Positions 7,919 to 16,172 of a stretch of 64,000 nt of DNA are shown here, one piece after another. The notes beneath the pieces were generated by a model. It was not told the origin of the DNA. It worked only from the letters and a program-made list of their open reading frames with translations, and made no database searches. The stretch comes from JBFMCC01 sp037445635. Its GTDB lineage: Bacteria; Chloroflexota; Anaerolineae; Anaerolineales; Villigracilaceae. Every line of letters begins with the position of its first letter. Positions within the stretch are counted from its first letter, which is position 1. A program made the position numbers and the translations under genes. The stretch is taken from the NCBI GenBank assembly GCA_037445635.1, contig JBBIKC010000006.1:28471-92470 (forward strand), written 5' to 3'.

Positions 7919-8430
7919 CTGAAAAGAAAAATCCCCAGCAGTCCTGCGGCCACCACGATGATGCGGGCCGGCGCGTTCAGGAATAGAGCGATCAAACTGA
8001 CAACGCCGATGGCCCAGCCCTGCCAGCCGGTCTCGCCGCCCTTTTGAAAGATCTTCCAGGCTGTAAACAGAATCAACACAGAAATGGCAGGCGTCAGTCC
8101 CTCCACGAAACTGCTCACCCAGGCCTCGCGGCGGATGCGGTGCAGGACGGCGACCACACCCAATATGAGTGCAGTGGGCGGAAGGATGGAACCGAGCAGC
8201 GCCACCAATCCGCCGGGAATCCCCCCGGCTGCGTAACCGACATACATCGCCAGTTGCAGCGCGTCCGAGCCGGGCAGGACGGATGAAAAGCCGACCGCCT
8301 GCACGAACTGTCCCTCGGTGACAAAATGACCGACGGCCTCATGATACAGCAGTCCCACCGAGGCGGGCCCGGACGTGCTAAGCAGGTTAACCTTGAGAAA
8401 AGTCCAGAAGAGTTCGAGGTAGAGGTTCAT
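7915..8430 (-). CDS. Chromate transporter, single-domain (first of pair)
   Basis: A 171-aa CHR-family membrane protein, paralogue of the next gene, with FLKVNLLSTSGPASVGLLY, SSVLPGSDALQLAMYVGY and GSILPPTALILG. I chose the ATG at 8430 because MNLYLELFWTF aligns with the N-terminus of its partner; a TTG 51 nt upstream would add a tail read from dispersed-repeat sequence (CTTCGCGAAGTT-like). The pair forms a two-gene unit with ATGA overlap. Confidence 0.87.
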   Translation of the reverse strand: MNLYLELFWTFLKVNLLSTSGPASVGLLYHEAVGHFVTEGQFVQAVGFSSVLPGSDALQLAMYVGYAAGGIPGGLVALLGSILPPTALILGVVAVLHRIRREAWVSSFVEGLTPAISVLILFTAWKIFQKGGETGWQGWAIGVVSLIALFLNAPARIIVVAAGLLGIFLFR

Positions 8431-8515
8431 GGTTGAGGAGGATTCACCGCGAAGGGTTTTGAACTTCGCGAAGTCGGGCAATCTTCGCGGCCTTCCTTTC
8501 TTCGCGGTAGGAAGA

Positions 8516-10153
8516 TCACAGCGACTTCACCAGGTAATTTTGCCCGCGCTCGAAGCCGCGTTCGAGATAGTATGCGCGCGTACCCACCGCCGAGATGACC
8601 GCCATGCGGCGAAACCCGCGTGCTCGTGCGACTTCATCTGCCGCGGCGAGCAGGCGCGTCCCCAGGCCGGCGTGCTGGGCCGCGCCCTTCGGTTCCGCCC
8701 CGAGATGGAGCGACTGTCCGTAAACGTGCACCTCACGAATCATCGCTGCGCCCTTCAAGTCAACGAGACCGGTCGGGGGCGCATCCGCGGACGGCAACGA
8801 GAGGCGGATGAAGCCTGCCAGTTTGTCCTCCGGCGTGACAAACGAAATGAAATGCTCTTCGGCGTAAGCGGCGGTGTAAGTCAGATCATCGAGCCGCAGC
8901 GCGGAGGGGGTCACCGGCTTGCCGCGCACCTCGCGGCATCGCACGCATTGACAGCGCGTGCCGCGCCGTTTCATCTCCTCGTGGACATCCAATCGCAGCG
9001 ACGTACGCTTGTTGCCCTCCACCACGTTCGTTGAAGGAATATCACGTATCACGCGGTTGACGCGGCAATAACGCGGGATGGTGGATTTGATATCGGCAAG
9101 CAAGTCAATCAATTGTTCTGTGGTGTACGGCGTGAACTCGCCGCGCTGCCAGTATTCGTACAACTCCGCATTGGCGAGCAGTTGATTTGGATAGATTTTG
9201 ATTTCGTCGGGACAGAATCCGTTCCACAGTTTTGCAAAATCGGCGCGGTCGGAGTCGGGCGTGGCGCCCAGCAGGTTGGGCATCCAATGCAGGACGATTT
9301 TGAAACCCGCCGCGCGCAGAAGCGCGGTGGCCTGACGCGTGCATTCCACATCGTGGCCGCGCTTGTTGATTTCAAGAATATGATCGTCGAAACTCTGCGC
9401 GCCCATTTGCACCTTGGTCACACCGAGGTGACGCAGCCAGCGCAGTTCGTCGGGCGTGATCTCGTCGGGCCGCGTTTCGATCACGAGACCGACGTTGCGA
9501 TGCGCGGCAGATTCGTTTCTTAACTGAAGTTCAGGGAGATTCACCACAGAGTCCACAGTGTTTCCCTTTTTACTCTCTCCGTGTTCTCTGTGGTCGGTTC
9601 CATTCATGGCGTCAAAACAGCGCGCTACGAACCATTCCTGGTAATCCCGCTTGTACGAACTCCACGTCCCGCCGAGGATGAGCAGTTCGATCTTATCTGT
9701 TGGATGCCCGACCGCCTTCAACTGCTCCAGCCGCGAGCGGACTTGCGCGTACGGGTCGAAGTCGTGTTCGAGGCCGCGCATCGCGCCGGGTTCGTCGGGC
9801 AGGTAACTCTTGGGCATGCGCACATCTGTGGGGCAGAAAATACATTTGCCCGGGCAGGGATAGGGCTTGGTTAATACGGTGATGGTCGTCACGCCCGAAA
9901 GCGTCCGCACGGGCTTCATGCGGATGCGTTCCAGCAGAGACGTGTCCGCGGCCAGTTCGCCCGCCGCGACCATTTCGTTGTAGGCCGCCACGAGGAAAGA
10001 CTTGCCCAGCACGCCGCCCTCGGCCGGCGCGTGGGCGCGCAGGCTGGCGTGCAGGTCGCGTCCGCGGCGGACTTCATCCACCACCAGCCGCGCCAGCGCC
10101 AGTTTGGCGGGTGTCAATGCTTTAAGAGCGATCCAGTTTTGCTTCGTGGCCAT
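8516..10153 (-). CDS. Elp3-family tRNA U34 carboxymethyltransferase
   Basis: A 545-aa fusion of a radical SAM domain and a C-terminal GNAT domain, as in bacterial and archaeal Elp3. The cluster-binding motif CPGKCIFC (C100, C104, C107) is followed by KSYLPDEPGAMRG; the GNAT part (about 390-545) includes the acetyl-CoA loop QHAGLGTRLL. The enzyme modifies the wobble uridine of some tRNAs. Residues about 186-206 (TDHREHGESKKG and on) are an extra segment encoded by an inverted repeat at 9543-9594; homologues go from FDAMNG almost straight to the NESAAHRN region. The frame is kept, so the protein may still work. Confidence 0.93.
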   Translation of the reverse strand: MATKQNWIALKALTPAKLALARLVVDEVRRGRDLHASLRAHAPAEGGVLGKSFLVAAYNEMVAAGELAADTSLLERIRMKPVRTLSGVTTITVLTKPYPCPGKCIFCPTDVRMPKSYLPDEPGAMRGLEHDFDPYAQVRSRLEQLKAVGHPTDKIELLILGGTWSSYKRDYQEWFVARCFDAMNGTDHREHGESKKGNTVDSVVNLPELQLRNESAAHRNVGLVIETRPDEITPDELRWLRHLGVTKVQMGAQSFDDHILEINKRGHDVECTRQATALLRAAGFKIVLHWMPNLLGATPDSDRADFAKLWNGFCPDEIKIYPNQLLANAELYEYWQRGEFTPYTTEQLIDLLADIKSTIPRYCRVNRVIRDIPSTNVVEGNKRTSLRLDVHEEMKRRGTRCQCVRCREVRGKPVTPSALRLDDLTYTAAYAEEHFISFVTPEDKLAGFIRLSLPSADAPPTGLVDLKGAAMIREVHVYGQSLHLGAEPKGAAQHAGLGTRLLAAADEVARARGFRRMAVISAVGTRAYYLERGFERGQNYLVKSL

Positions 10154-10331
10154 CGAGTCTTGATAAGAGAGTCCGAACTCAACAAATTCATCGCGCTGAG
10201 CGGAGCGCAGCGGAGACGAAGTGCGATTTCATGTAAAACCGCATCTCGTCTGCGCGGCGCTATGCGCCACTCCGCTCCCCAGAAGAACGCTGTGGCTTCG
10301 CGACGCGAGGATATGTCAGAAATTTTATGAT
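10154..10331. repeat. Intergenic inverted-repeat sequence
   Basis: Between the elp3 start and the cysH stop. It holds an imperfect inverted repeat, with AGACGAAGTGCG facing CGCATCTCGTCT, embedded in GAGCGGAGCGCAGCGG-like sequence. No open frame here resembles a protein. It is probably a dispersed palindromic repeat that also separates the two minus-strand genes. Confidence 0.55.
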
Positions 10332-11060
10332 TCACTCTTTCGCACGCGTCTCCGCGTAATCCTTCTGGCGGAACATGTCGGTGTGCAGGCCGCACTCGGT
10401 TTTGCCGCGCCCGGCCCAACGTCCGGCGCGCTCCGCATCCTCCGCGCCGACCGGAATGGTGCAGGGCGCGCATCCGATGCTTCGAAAGCCTTTTTCCAAC
10501 AGTGGATGGACAGGCAAGTCGTGTTCCTTGATGTAGCGTTCCACGTCAACCCGCGTCCAATTCAACAATGGATTGATCTTTACGACACCGTCGTCCTGCA
10601 ATTCCAGAATCTGGGCGCGGGCACGCTCGGGAGTCTGGTCACGGCGGATGCCGCTGATCCAGGCCTTCAACCCGCTGACCGCCTTCTGCATCGGCTGGAC
10701 CTTATGCAGGTAACAGCACAGGTCGGGATCGTCGAGCGGCAGACTGCGCACGTGCTGGCGGACGTACACGTCCCAGCGCGAATCGCGGTACAGGTCAATC
10801 ACGTTCAGGTTCCACATGGCCTGCAACCGCTCGCGGAAAATGAGCGATTCCCAAAAATGATAACCCGTGTCGAGGAACAGCACGCGCAGGCCGGGGATGA
10901 TCTGCGAGGCCATATGCAGGAGCGGCAGGCTTTGGGTTTGAAACGAGGAACTCAGCGCCAGGTCGGGGCAAAACCGTTCGGCAGACCAGCGCAGGATGTC
11001 CTGCGGCGATTTCGTCTCGAACTCCTGCGACAGGCGGGCGATCTCTTCACCGCTAAACAT
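10332..11060 (-). CDS. cysH: APS/PAPS reductase (thioredoxin-dependent)
   Basis: A 242-aa assimilatory enzyme that reduces adenylyl sulfate (or PAPS) to sulfite. It has the PAPS-reductase fold (SSSFQTQSLPLLH, FLDTGYHF) and two cysteine pairs, DLCCYLHKVQP and IGCAPC, which bind a 4Fe-4S cluster and mark the APS-preferring type. The C-terminal ECGLHTD carries the catalytic Cys. I chose the ATG at 11060 since MFSGEEIARL fits the family; the longer reading crosses the divergent promoter. Other sulfate-assimilation genes are not in this window. Confidence 0.92.
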   Translation of the reverse strand: MFSGEEIARLSQEFETKSPQDILRWSAERFCPDLALSSSFQTQSLPLLHMASQIIPGLRVLFLDTGYHFWESLIFRERLQAMWNLNVIDLYRDSRWDVYVRQHVRSLPLDDPDLCCYLHKVQPMQKAVSGLKAWISGIRRDQTPERARAQILELQDDGVVKINPLLNWTRVDVERYIKEHDLPVHPLLEKGFRSIGCAPCTIPVGAEDAERAGRWAGRGKTECGLHTDMFRQKDYAETRAKE

Positions 11061-11079
11061 GGCGAGGATTATAACCCGG

Positions 11080-11085
11080 TATAAT
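11080..11085 (+). promoter_or_regulatory. -10 box, leaderless promoter of methyltransferase gene
   Basis: TATAAT exactly 6 nt before the ATG at 11092, so the expected transcription start falls on the start codon. There is no ribosome-binding site. The same -10/N6/ATG geometry occurs at 17753 and 39935. Confidence 0.6.
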
Positions 11086-11091
11086 GGACGC

Positions 11092-11847
11092 ATGGAAGCG
11101 ACGACCGCGGCGCGCCTGCTGGCGCTCAACCGCGAGTTCTACGAACGGTTCGGCGCGGACTTTTCGACCACCCGCCGCAGACTCCAGCCCGGCGTGACGC
11201 GCATCCTCGAGACTCTGCGCGGCGACGAATCCATCCTCGACCTGGGATGCGGCAACGGCGAACTGGCGCGGAGCCTGGCCCGGCGCGGCCACCGCGGCTC
11301 GTATCTCGGCCTGGACTTCAGCCTGTCGCTCTTAAGAGAAGCCGATTTTTCGCCCGCCGCGTTTCCGGTGCGATTTTTGCAAACCGACCTGACGGAGTTA
11401 TCAGTGTTCAGTGGTCAGTTATCAGTGGCTGGTGGCTGGTCACTGGTAACTTGCTTTGCGGCACTGCATCACATCCCCGGTCAAAACGCGAGATTGAGCA
11501 TTTGCAAATCAATCCATGGCCTGCTCGCAGACGACGGCCGTTTCATTCTCTCCAACTGGCAATTCCTGAACAGCCCGCGTCTGCGCGCCCGCGTCCAGCC
11601 CTGGGAGCGGATTGGGCTTAAGGCCGAAGACGTTGATGAAGGCGATTACCTGCTCGACTGGCGCCGCGGCGGGGAGGGTCTGCGCTACGTGCATCAGTTC
11701 AGCGAAGATGAGTTGATGCAACTCGCAGGGAAAAGCGGATTCAATGTCGTCGAATCGTTCTATTCGGACGGGGAGGGCGGCAGGCTGGGATTGTATCAAG
11801 CGTGGAAGAAAGGACGAATGCAGGCTAGCGCGGAAAACGCGGATTAA
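11092..11847 (+). CDS. Class I SAM-dependent methyltransferase
   Basis: A 251-aa Rossmann methyltransferase with motif I ILDLGCGNGELA, an acidic second strand YLGLDFS, and LVTCFAALHHIP, a layout like the Trm9/ALKBH8 tRNA-methyltransferase group. The substrate is not known. Residues about 103-120 (LSVFSGQLSVAGG and on) come from a CAGTGGTCAGT-type dispersed repeat at 11398-11450 inserted in frame just before the WSLVTCFAALHH strand. It diverges from cysH and appears leaderless. Confidence 0.85.
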   Translation: MEATTAARLLALNREFYERFGADFSTTRRRLQPGVTRILETLRGDESILDLGCGNGELARSLARRGHRGSYLGLDFSLSLLREADFSPAAFPVRFLQTDLTELSVFSGQLSVAGGWSLVTCFAALHHIPGQNARLSICKSIHGLLADDGRFILSNWQFLNSPRLRARVQPWERIGLKAEDVDEGDYLLDWRRGGEGLRYVHQFSEDELMQLAGKSGFNVVESFYSDGEGGRLGLYQAWKKGRMQASAENAD

Positions 11848-11911
11848 TTCCGCATCCGAAAGGATCACTACAGTTAGTGGAAAAACAATCCAACTTCCCT
11901 AGCGCGGCCCC

Positions 11912-12200
11912 GAATGGCAAAAACAAGCCCACGACTGGATTCGCGCGCAAGCGAAATGCAATGCCATTCAACTGACCGATGAGATCGAGCAAAACCATGC
12001 CTACGCCTGGTCAACAGTGATGCGCGTCCCATCCAGCGAAGGAACCTTGTTCTTCAAAGCCACCGCGCCTGAAACCATCTGCGAGATCGTACTGACCAAG
12101 AAACTCGCGGCATGATTTCCCGATGGCCTGCCCGACCTCGCCGCGTTCGGGATTCCTGCATCTGTCAACCACGGCGACTTCCACGATGGCACTTGGAGCA
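11912..12200 (+). pseudogene. Decayed aminoglycoside phosphotransferase-family gene
   Basis: In one frame the sequence reads AYAWSTVMRVPSSEGTLFFK and EIVLTKKLAA, then an in-frame TGA at about 12112, then FPDGLPDLAAFGIPASVNHG and DFHDG. The combination of a strand pair ending in FFK and the HGDFHDG catalytic loop is typical of APH-family kinases. The central ~100 codons, including most of the N-terminal lobe end and the region before the loop, are missing. It is a remnant with one stop and at least one large deletion. The rest of 11848-12293 shows nothing else but the promoter for the next gene. Confidence 0.75.
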
Positions 12201-12252
12201 GATTTTGGAAAATTGTCCGGAATCTTGTCCGAAAGTCAGGCAGAACTCGTGA

Positions 12253-12280
12253 TTGCTTAAATTCTTCAAAAGAGTAAAAT
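12253..12280 (+). promoter_or_regulatory. Sigma70-type promoter of the MalT/SARP regulator gene
   Basis: TTGCTT at 12253-12258 and TAAAAT at 12275-12280 are separated by 16 nt. The expected start is about 12287, only about 7 nt before the ATG, and no ribosome site is present. Confidence 0.6.
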
Positions 12281-12293
12281 TAATCCAGATATC

Positions 12294-15200
12294 ATGTCCC
12301 CTGTACCAGTCAGCCGTACCAAAGTTCTCATGCCGCGGCGCCGCCCGGACCTGCTCCGGCGCATGCGCCTGCTCGACCGCCTCTCGTCCTTCCTCGATAA
12401 AAAACTGATCCTCATCACCGCCCCGGCGGGCTATGGCAAGACCTCGCTATTGATTGATATGGCCTACCATAGCGAACTGCCGTTCTGCTGGCTGGCGCTG
12501 GATGAACTCGACCGCGATCCCCAGCGCTTTATCAGTTACATTGTCGCCGCGTTGGCCGAACGGTTTCCCACCTTCGGTGGCCAGTCCACCCAGGCCTTGA
12601 ACAGCGCCAAGTCTCTGGAGGATGAAATCGAAGCGCTTGTCGTCACTATTACCAATGAGATCTTCGAGCGCATTCCCGAACACTTCGTACTGGTTATTGA
12701 CGATTACCATCATGTCAACGACGTTTCCCTCATCCGCACCTTCGTCAGCCGCTTTATTCGTCTTGCCGATGAGAACTGTCACGTCGTTCTGTCCTCCCGC
12801 ACCGTGTTCAACCTGCTGGACATGCCCCTCATTGTGGGGCGTGAGGAGGTGGAGGGCCTCGACTTCGTCGAACTGGCGTTCCGCCCGGAGGAAATCCAGG
12901 CCCTGCTGGCCCAGAACCATCAGAGGACGATTTCCGAGCAGGAGGCCCGCGAACTCGCGGAAAAAAGCGAGGGTTGGATCACCGGGCTGCAACTCTCCGG
13001 GCTGAGCCGCGAACCGGCCAGCCGCGCCCGCATCGTCCGCGCCTCGGGTGTGGATCTCTCAATGTACTTCGCCCAACAGGTGTTGGACAAGCAACCCGCC
13101 CTGCGCGACATCCTGCTCTACACGTCGCTCTTCGACGAGTTCGACGTCTCTCTTGCGGAGACGGTTCTCAGCCCGTTCCTCGCGGGACCTCTGGACTGGT
13201 CTGCATTGCTGGGCACCATCCTGGAAAAAAACCTGTTCGTCCTGCCCGTCGGCAGCGAAGGACAGTGGCTGCGTTACCACAACCTGTTCCGCGATTTCCT
13301 GCGCAAGCAATTGGAGGCCGAACATCCTGAGCAGGTCCCAAAGATTCTTGCCCGCCTTGCCGAAGTGTATGCGGAACAGGGAGAATGGGAAAAGGCTTAT
13401 TATGTCACAGCGCAGTTGGGGGACGCTGATGCCCTGGCCGGGCTGGTGGAATGCGCCGGACCGACCATGCTGCGCCGCGCGCTTGTCACTTTGGAATCAT
13501 GGCTCAATGGCCTGCCCCCGGCCATCGTCCGCGCGCGACCGGGGCTGCTCTCTCTGCGGGGCGCAATTTTATACATGAAGGGAGATTTGCAGGGAGGCTT
13601 GGCTTTGCTCAACCAAGCCGAGCAATCCTATCGTGAGACCGGCGACACTTCCGGCCTCACGTTAACTCTGGTCCGCCGCGCCGTTGCCCTCTCGTTTGCC
13701 GGGGACTATGCCGCGTCACTCAACGATGCAGAGGAGACACTACAACTGACCGAGACTGTTACCGAACTTCAGGATCTGTATGCCGAAGCCCTGCGCGTCA
13801 AGGGAAACAGCCTTTACCGTTTAGGCCAAATCCGACAGGCACTGGATTGCTTTGAGCATTCGCTGGCTTTATATAGCGGTCTGCCTCAACACGCCGATAG
13901 CATCCCCATTCTTTTGATGGAAACTGGAATGGCCTATCGGGCCAGCGGCGATTACACTGCCGCCGAGGTTTCTTACCAGAAGGCATTGCGGATCTGGCGC
14001 AAGGAAGGCAATTTGAGCTGGCAGGCCAATTTGCTCAACAATTTGGGTTATATGTATCATACACAAGGGGAATACGAGAAGTCAGTCCAGACGTATGAAG
14101 AAGGACTGACATGTGCCCAGCGTAGTCGCTATCATCGCATACAGGCGACAATCGCGGTTGGCCTAGGCGATCTATATGCGGAGTTGGATGAATTTGATGC
14201 TGCGCGCCAATTCTACCAACAGGCGGAAGATCTGGAGCGCGAGACCAATTTCAAGTTCATTAACAACTATCTTTCTCTGGCACGGGCAAATTTGGCCTTG
14301 TTAAGTAACGATTGGGAAGAGGCGGCTGAACTATTGGAACGCGTCCGCCTTCAGGTTGATTCCGGTAGATCGGCTTATGAGTCAGGGCTGTGGCATTGGC
14401 TGGAAGGGCGGCGGTTGTTGGCAGAAGGAAAACCTCGCCGTGCAGTAAGCGAGCTGCAACAGGCAGAGAGTCTATTTTTAAAAGATGAGCGTGAAATGGA
14501 AGGACTCTGGTGTCAGATCTGGCTGGCAGCCGCTTTTCAAGCGGCCGGAGATCAATCCGCCGCGGCCGAGGCCATTCAATTTAGCCTGCCGCGATCCAGC
14601 CGTCTGCCACATGCGGTTGCAGTAGCGGGATATCAGGCGCGTAATTGGTTGACACTGCTCAAGCCAAAAGAGAGTATTTTGAAAGATTTAGTCGAAATCG
14701 TTGACCGCTTCGGGGCGCGCCTGCCCGAGATCCGCCGAGCATTGCGGCGTCAGCCGCGTGTGATAGCCTTGGCGCGCCCGCGCCTTTCTATTCAGGCGCT
14801 GGGTTGGACGAAAGTGGAAGTAAACGGCCGCGTTGTGGCACCTTCGGATTGGCAGACGCAGGCCGTTCGTGAACTCTTCTTTTTCTTTGTCACGTCCCCG
14901 AGGCCGCTTACAAAAGAACAGGTCCAGGATGCTCTCTGGCCCGGAGAGACCGATTATGACCGTCTCAATCAGCGCTTCAAGAACGACCTCTACCGCTTGC
15001 GCCGCGCGGTGGGACAGGAGACCATTCTCCTGCGGGACGACCGCTATACGTTCAACCGCACCCTGGATTATGATTATGATGTGGAAGACTTCGAGACCTA
15101 CCTGGCGCAGGCCCGCGCCACCGATGGCGGCGATGAAAAAATATCCTTTTACGAAAAGGCAATTGGCCTTGTGCGCGGGCCCTATCTGGCGGATGTGGGC

Positions 15201-15512
15201 GCCACTTGGGCGGCGGCTCCGCGAATGCATTATCATGAGGTCCTGCAATCCGCATTCCTCGACCTCGCCAATCTATACTGGAAACAGGCCGACAGCGCGA
15301 ACACTCTGCGCGTCTGTGAACGCGCTCTCGAACACGACCCGGCGAGCGAGGATTTTCATCAACTTGCCATGCAGGTCTATTATTCCCGCGGCGACCGCGC
15401 CGCCGTTATTCGCCAGTATCAGGTGTGTAAGGATGCCCTGGCCCGCGCATTCGGGCTTTCTCCGTCTCCCGAAACGGAGGCCCTTTATCGTCAATTCACC
15501 ACTGGAGGTTGA
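12294..15512 (+). CDS. MalT/LuxR-like ATPase regulator with TPRs and SARP/BTAD domain
   Basis: A 1072-aa cytoplasmic regulator. Domains in order: STAND/MalT-type NTPase with Walker A APAGYGKTS (about residue 42) and VLVIDDYHHV; winged-helix linker to about 360; tetratricopeptide-type helical repeats about 365-800 (for example NLLNNLGYMYHTQGEYEKS); OmpR-type DNA-binding domain about 832-929 (KEQVQDALWPG, RFKNDLYRLRRAVG); bacterial transcriptional activator domain about 930-1070. This layout senses a ligand through the TPRs and activates nearby promoters. The genes just downstream, a 22-aa peptide and an NHLP-clan-like protein, are the obvious candidate targets. Transcription ends at a strong terminator at 15544. 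Confidence 0.93.
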   Translation: MSPVPVSRTKVLMPRRRPDLLRRMRLLDRLSSFLDKKLILITAPAGYGKTSLLIDMAYHSELPFCWLALDELDRDPQRFISYIVAALAERFPTFGGQSTQALNSAKSLEDEIEALVVTITNEIFERIPEHFVLVIDDYHHVNDVSLIRTFVSRFIRLADENCHVVLSSRTVFNLLDMPLIVGREEVEGLDFVELAFRPEEIQALLAQNHQRTISEQEARELAEKSEGWITGLQLSGLSREPASRARIVRASGVDLSMYFAQQVLDKQPALRDILLYTSLFDEFDVSLAETVLSPFLAGPLDWSALLGTILEKNLFVLPVGSEGQWLRYHNLFRDFLRKQLEAEHPEQVPKILARLAEVYAEQGEWEKAYYVTAQLGDADALAGLVECAGPTMLRRALVTLESWLNGLPPAIVRARPGLLSLRGAILYMKGDLQGGLALLNQAEQSYRETGDTSGLTLTLVRRAVALSFAGDYAASLNDAEETLQLTETVTELQDLYAEALRVKGNSLYRLGQIRQALDCFEHSLALYSGLPQHADSIPILLMETGMAYRASGDYTAAEVSYQKALRIWRKEGNLSWQANLLNNLGYMYHTQGEYEKSVQTYEEGLTCAQRSRYHRIQATIAVGLGDLYAELDEFDAARQFYQQAEDLERETNFKFINNYLSLARANLALLSNDWEEAAELLERVRLQVDSGRSAYESGLWHWLEGRRLLAEGKPRRAVSELQQAESLFLKDEREMEGLWCQIWLAAAFQAAGDQSAAAEAIQFSLPRSSRLPHAVAVAGYQARNWLTLLKPKESILKDLVEIVDRFGARLPEIRRALRRQPRVIALARPRLSIQALGWTKVEVNGRVVAPSDWQTQAVRELFFFFVTSPRPLTKEQVQDALWPGETDYDRLNQRFKNDLYRLRRAVGQETILLRDDRYTFNRTLDYDYDVEDFETYLAQARATDGGDEKISFYEKAIGLVRGPYLADVGATWAAAPRMHYHEVLQSAFLDLANLYWKQADSANTLRVCERALEHDPASEDFHQLAMQVYYSRGDRAAVIRQYQVCKDALARAFGLSPSPETEALYRQFTTGG

Positions 15513-15543
15513 CGTGAGCAAAACATGCCCCCACCCTGAAACG

Positions 15544-15570
15544 AAAACAGCCCGAAAAGGGCTGTTTTTC
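15544..15570 (+). terminator. Rho-independent terminator of the regulator gene
   Basis: A perfect 10-bp stem AAAACAGCCC / GGGCTGTTTT with loop GAAAA, followed by TTTTTC. Confidence 0.93.
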
Positions 15571-15632
15571 TTAATCTTTTGAAGCCTGTTTTGAAGCCTG
15601 GATTGTTATATCTTATAGGCAAGCAATTCACT

Positions 15633-15646
15633 GTTCGATTTCGAAC
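15633..15646. promoter_or_regulatory. Inverted repeat, possible operator
   Basis: GTTCGA-TT-TCGAAC lies 16 nt before the ATG of the 22-aa peptide gene, in the leader or near the promoter. A TTATAGG-type -10 candidate sits upstream at about 15613. It might bind the adjacent regulator or form an RNA stem. Function is inferred only from position and symmetry. Confidence 0.4.
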
Positions 15647-15661
15647 TCAAGGAGTATTTCC

Positions 15662-15730
15662 ATGAAAACCACCCTCACCAACACAATGATCCTGTGCGCC
15701 CCCGAAGTCGGCGGCGGTGTCGGCCACTAA
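15662..15730 (+). CDS. 22-aa peptide, candidate signal or precursor peptide
   Basis: A short frame, MKTTLTNTMILCAPEVGG then GVGH and stop, preceded by AAGGAGTATTTCC, a good ribosome site at proper spacing. It has one Cys and a Gly-rich C-terminus, and no obvious secretion signal. It lies 20 nt upstream of an NHLP-clan-like gene and downstream of a MalT/SARP regulator, which suggests a bacteriocin-like, RiPP-like or signalling peptide. I do not recognise the family. Coding status depends on the ribosome site and context alone. Confidence 0.5.
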   Translation: MKTTLTNTMILCAPEVGGGVGH

Positions 15731-15750
15731 ATTTTGAAAGGATCAAAATC

Positions 15751-16008
15751 ATGGTCGCAACGCAGTATACGCAGTACGCCCTTCCTGCCGCGGACCCGGC
15801 CACGGCGCACCGCGGGCTGGGCTCTCTGTTCGCGGCGGCGATCGTCAACCAGCAATTCCGCAAGATGCTGTTGGAGAACCCCGAAGCCGCCTTGCAGAAG
15901 GGCTACTTGGGCAAGACTTTCATTCTGACCCGCGAGGAACGCGCCCTTATTGTTTCCGCTCGAGCCCGCTCGTTAAGCGACCTGGCCCGCCGTTTGACCA
16001 ATTCCTGA
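15751..16008 (+). CDS. NHLP-clan (Os1348-like) leader-type small protein
   Basis: An 85-aa protein with GAAAGGATC before the ATG. The central part, NQQFRKMLLENPEAALQKG followed by LTREERALI, has the pattern of nitrile hydratase/Nif11-type leader peptides: helix, LLxNPExAL, short turn, then a helix starting LTxEE. The closest known group is the Os1348 family of NHLP-clan proteins from Chloroflexi; I assign it by eye. It has no GG cleavage site and no Cys- or Ser-rich core, so it may act as a free-standing leader or an immunity/recognition protein. Partners that could modify a peptide are not seen next to it. Confidence 0.7.
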   Translation: MVATQYTQYALPAADPATAHRGLGSLFAAAIVNQQFRKMLLENPEAALQKGYLGKTFILTREERALIVSARARSLSDLARRLTNS

Positions 16009-16080
16009 AGCATCACTGCATGCACGCGTCAGCCGGACCTGCCCTGACGCTGTAACGGAGCGACGCGGCGGAAAGGGGAG

Positions 16081-16159
16081 TGCGGTAAGATGGGGATACC
16101 GCACCCCCGCGTCCAATCGAATAATATGTTGCCCCGCCAGTTTTGGACCGGTGGGGCAA
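16081..16159. other. Two hairpins downstream of tRNA-Lys
   Basis: The first is TGCGGTA/TACCGCA at 16081-16103. The second is TTGCCCCGCCAG at 16129-16140 facing CCGGTGGGGCAA at 16148-16159. On the minus strand the second lies just 3' of tRNA-Lys and may end its transcript, although there is no strong T-run. On the plus strand either could end the NHLP transcript. Confidence 0.45.
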
Positions 16160-16172
16160 AGTGGTCGAAGCA

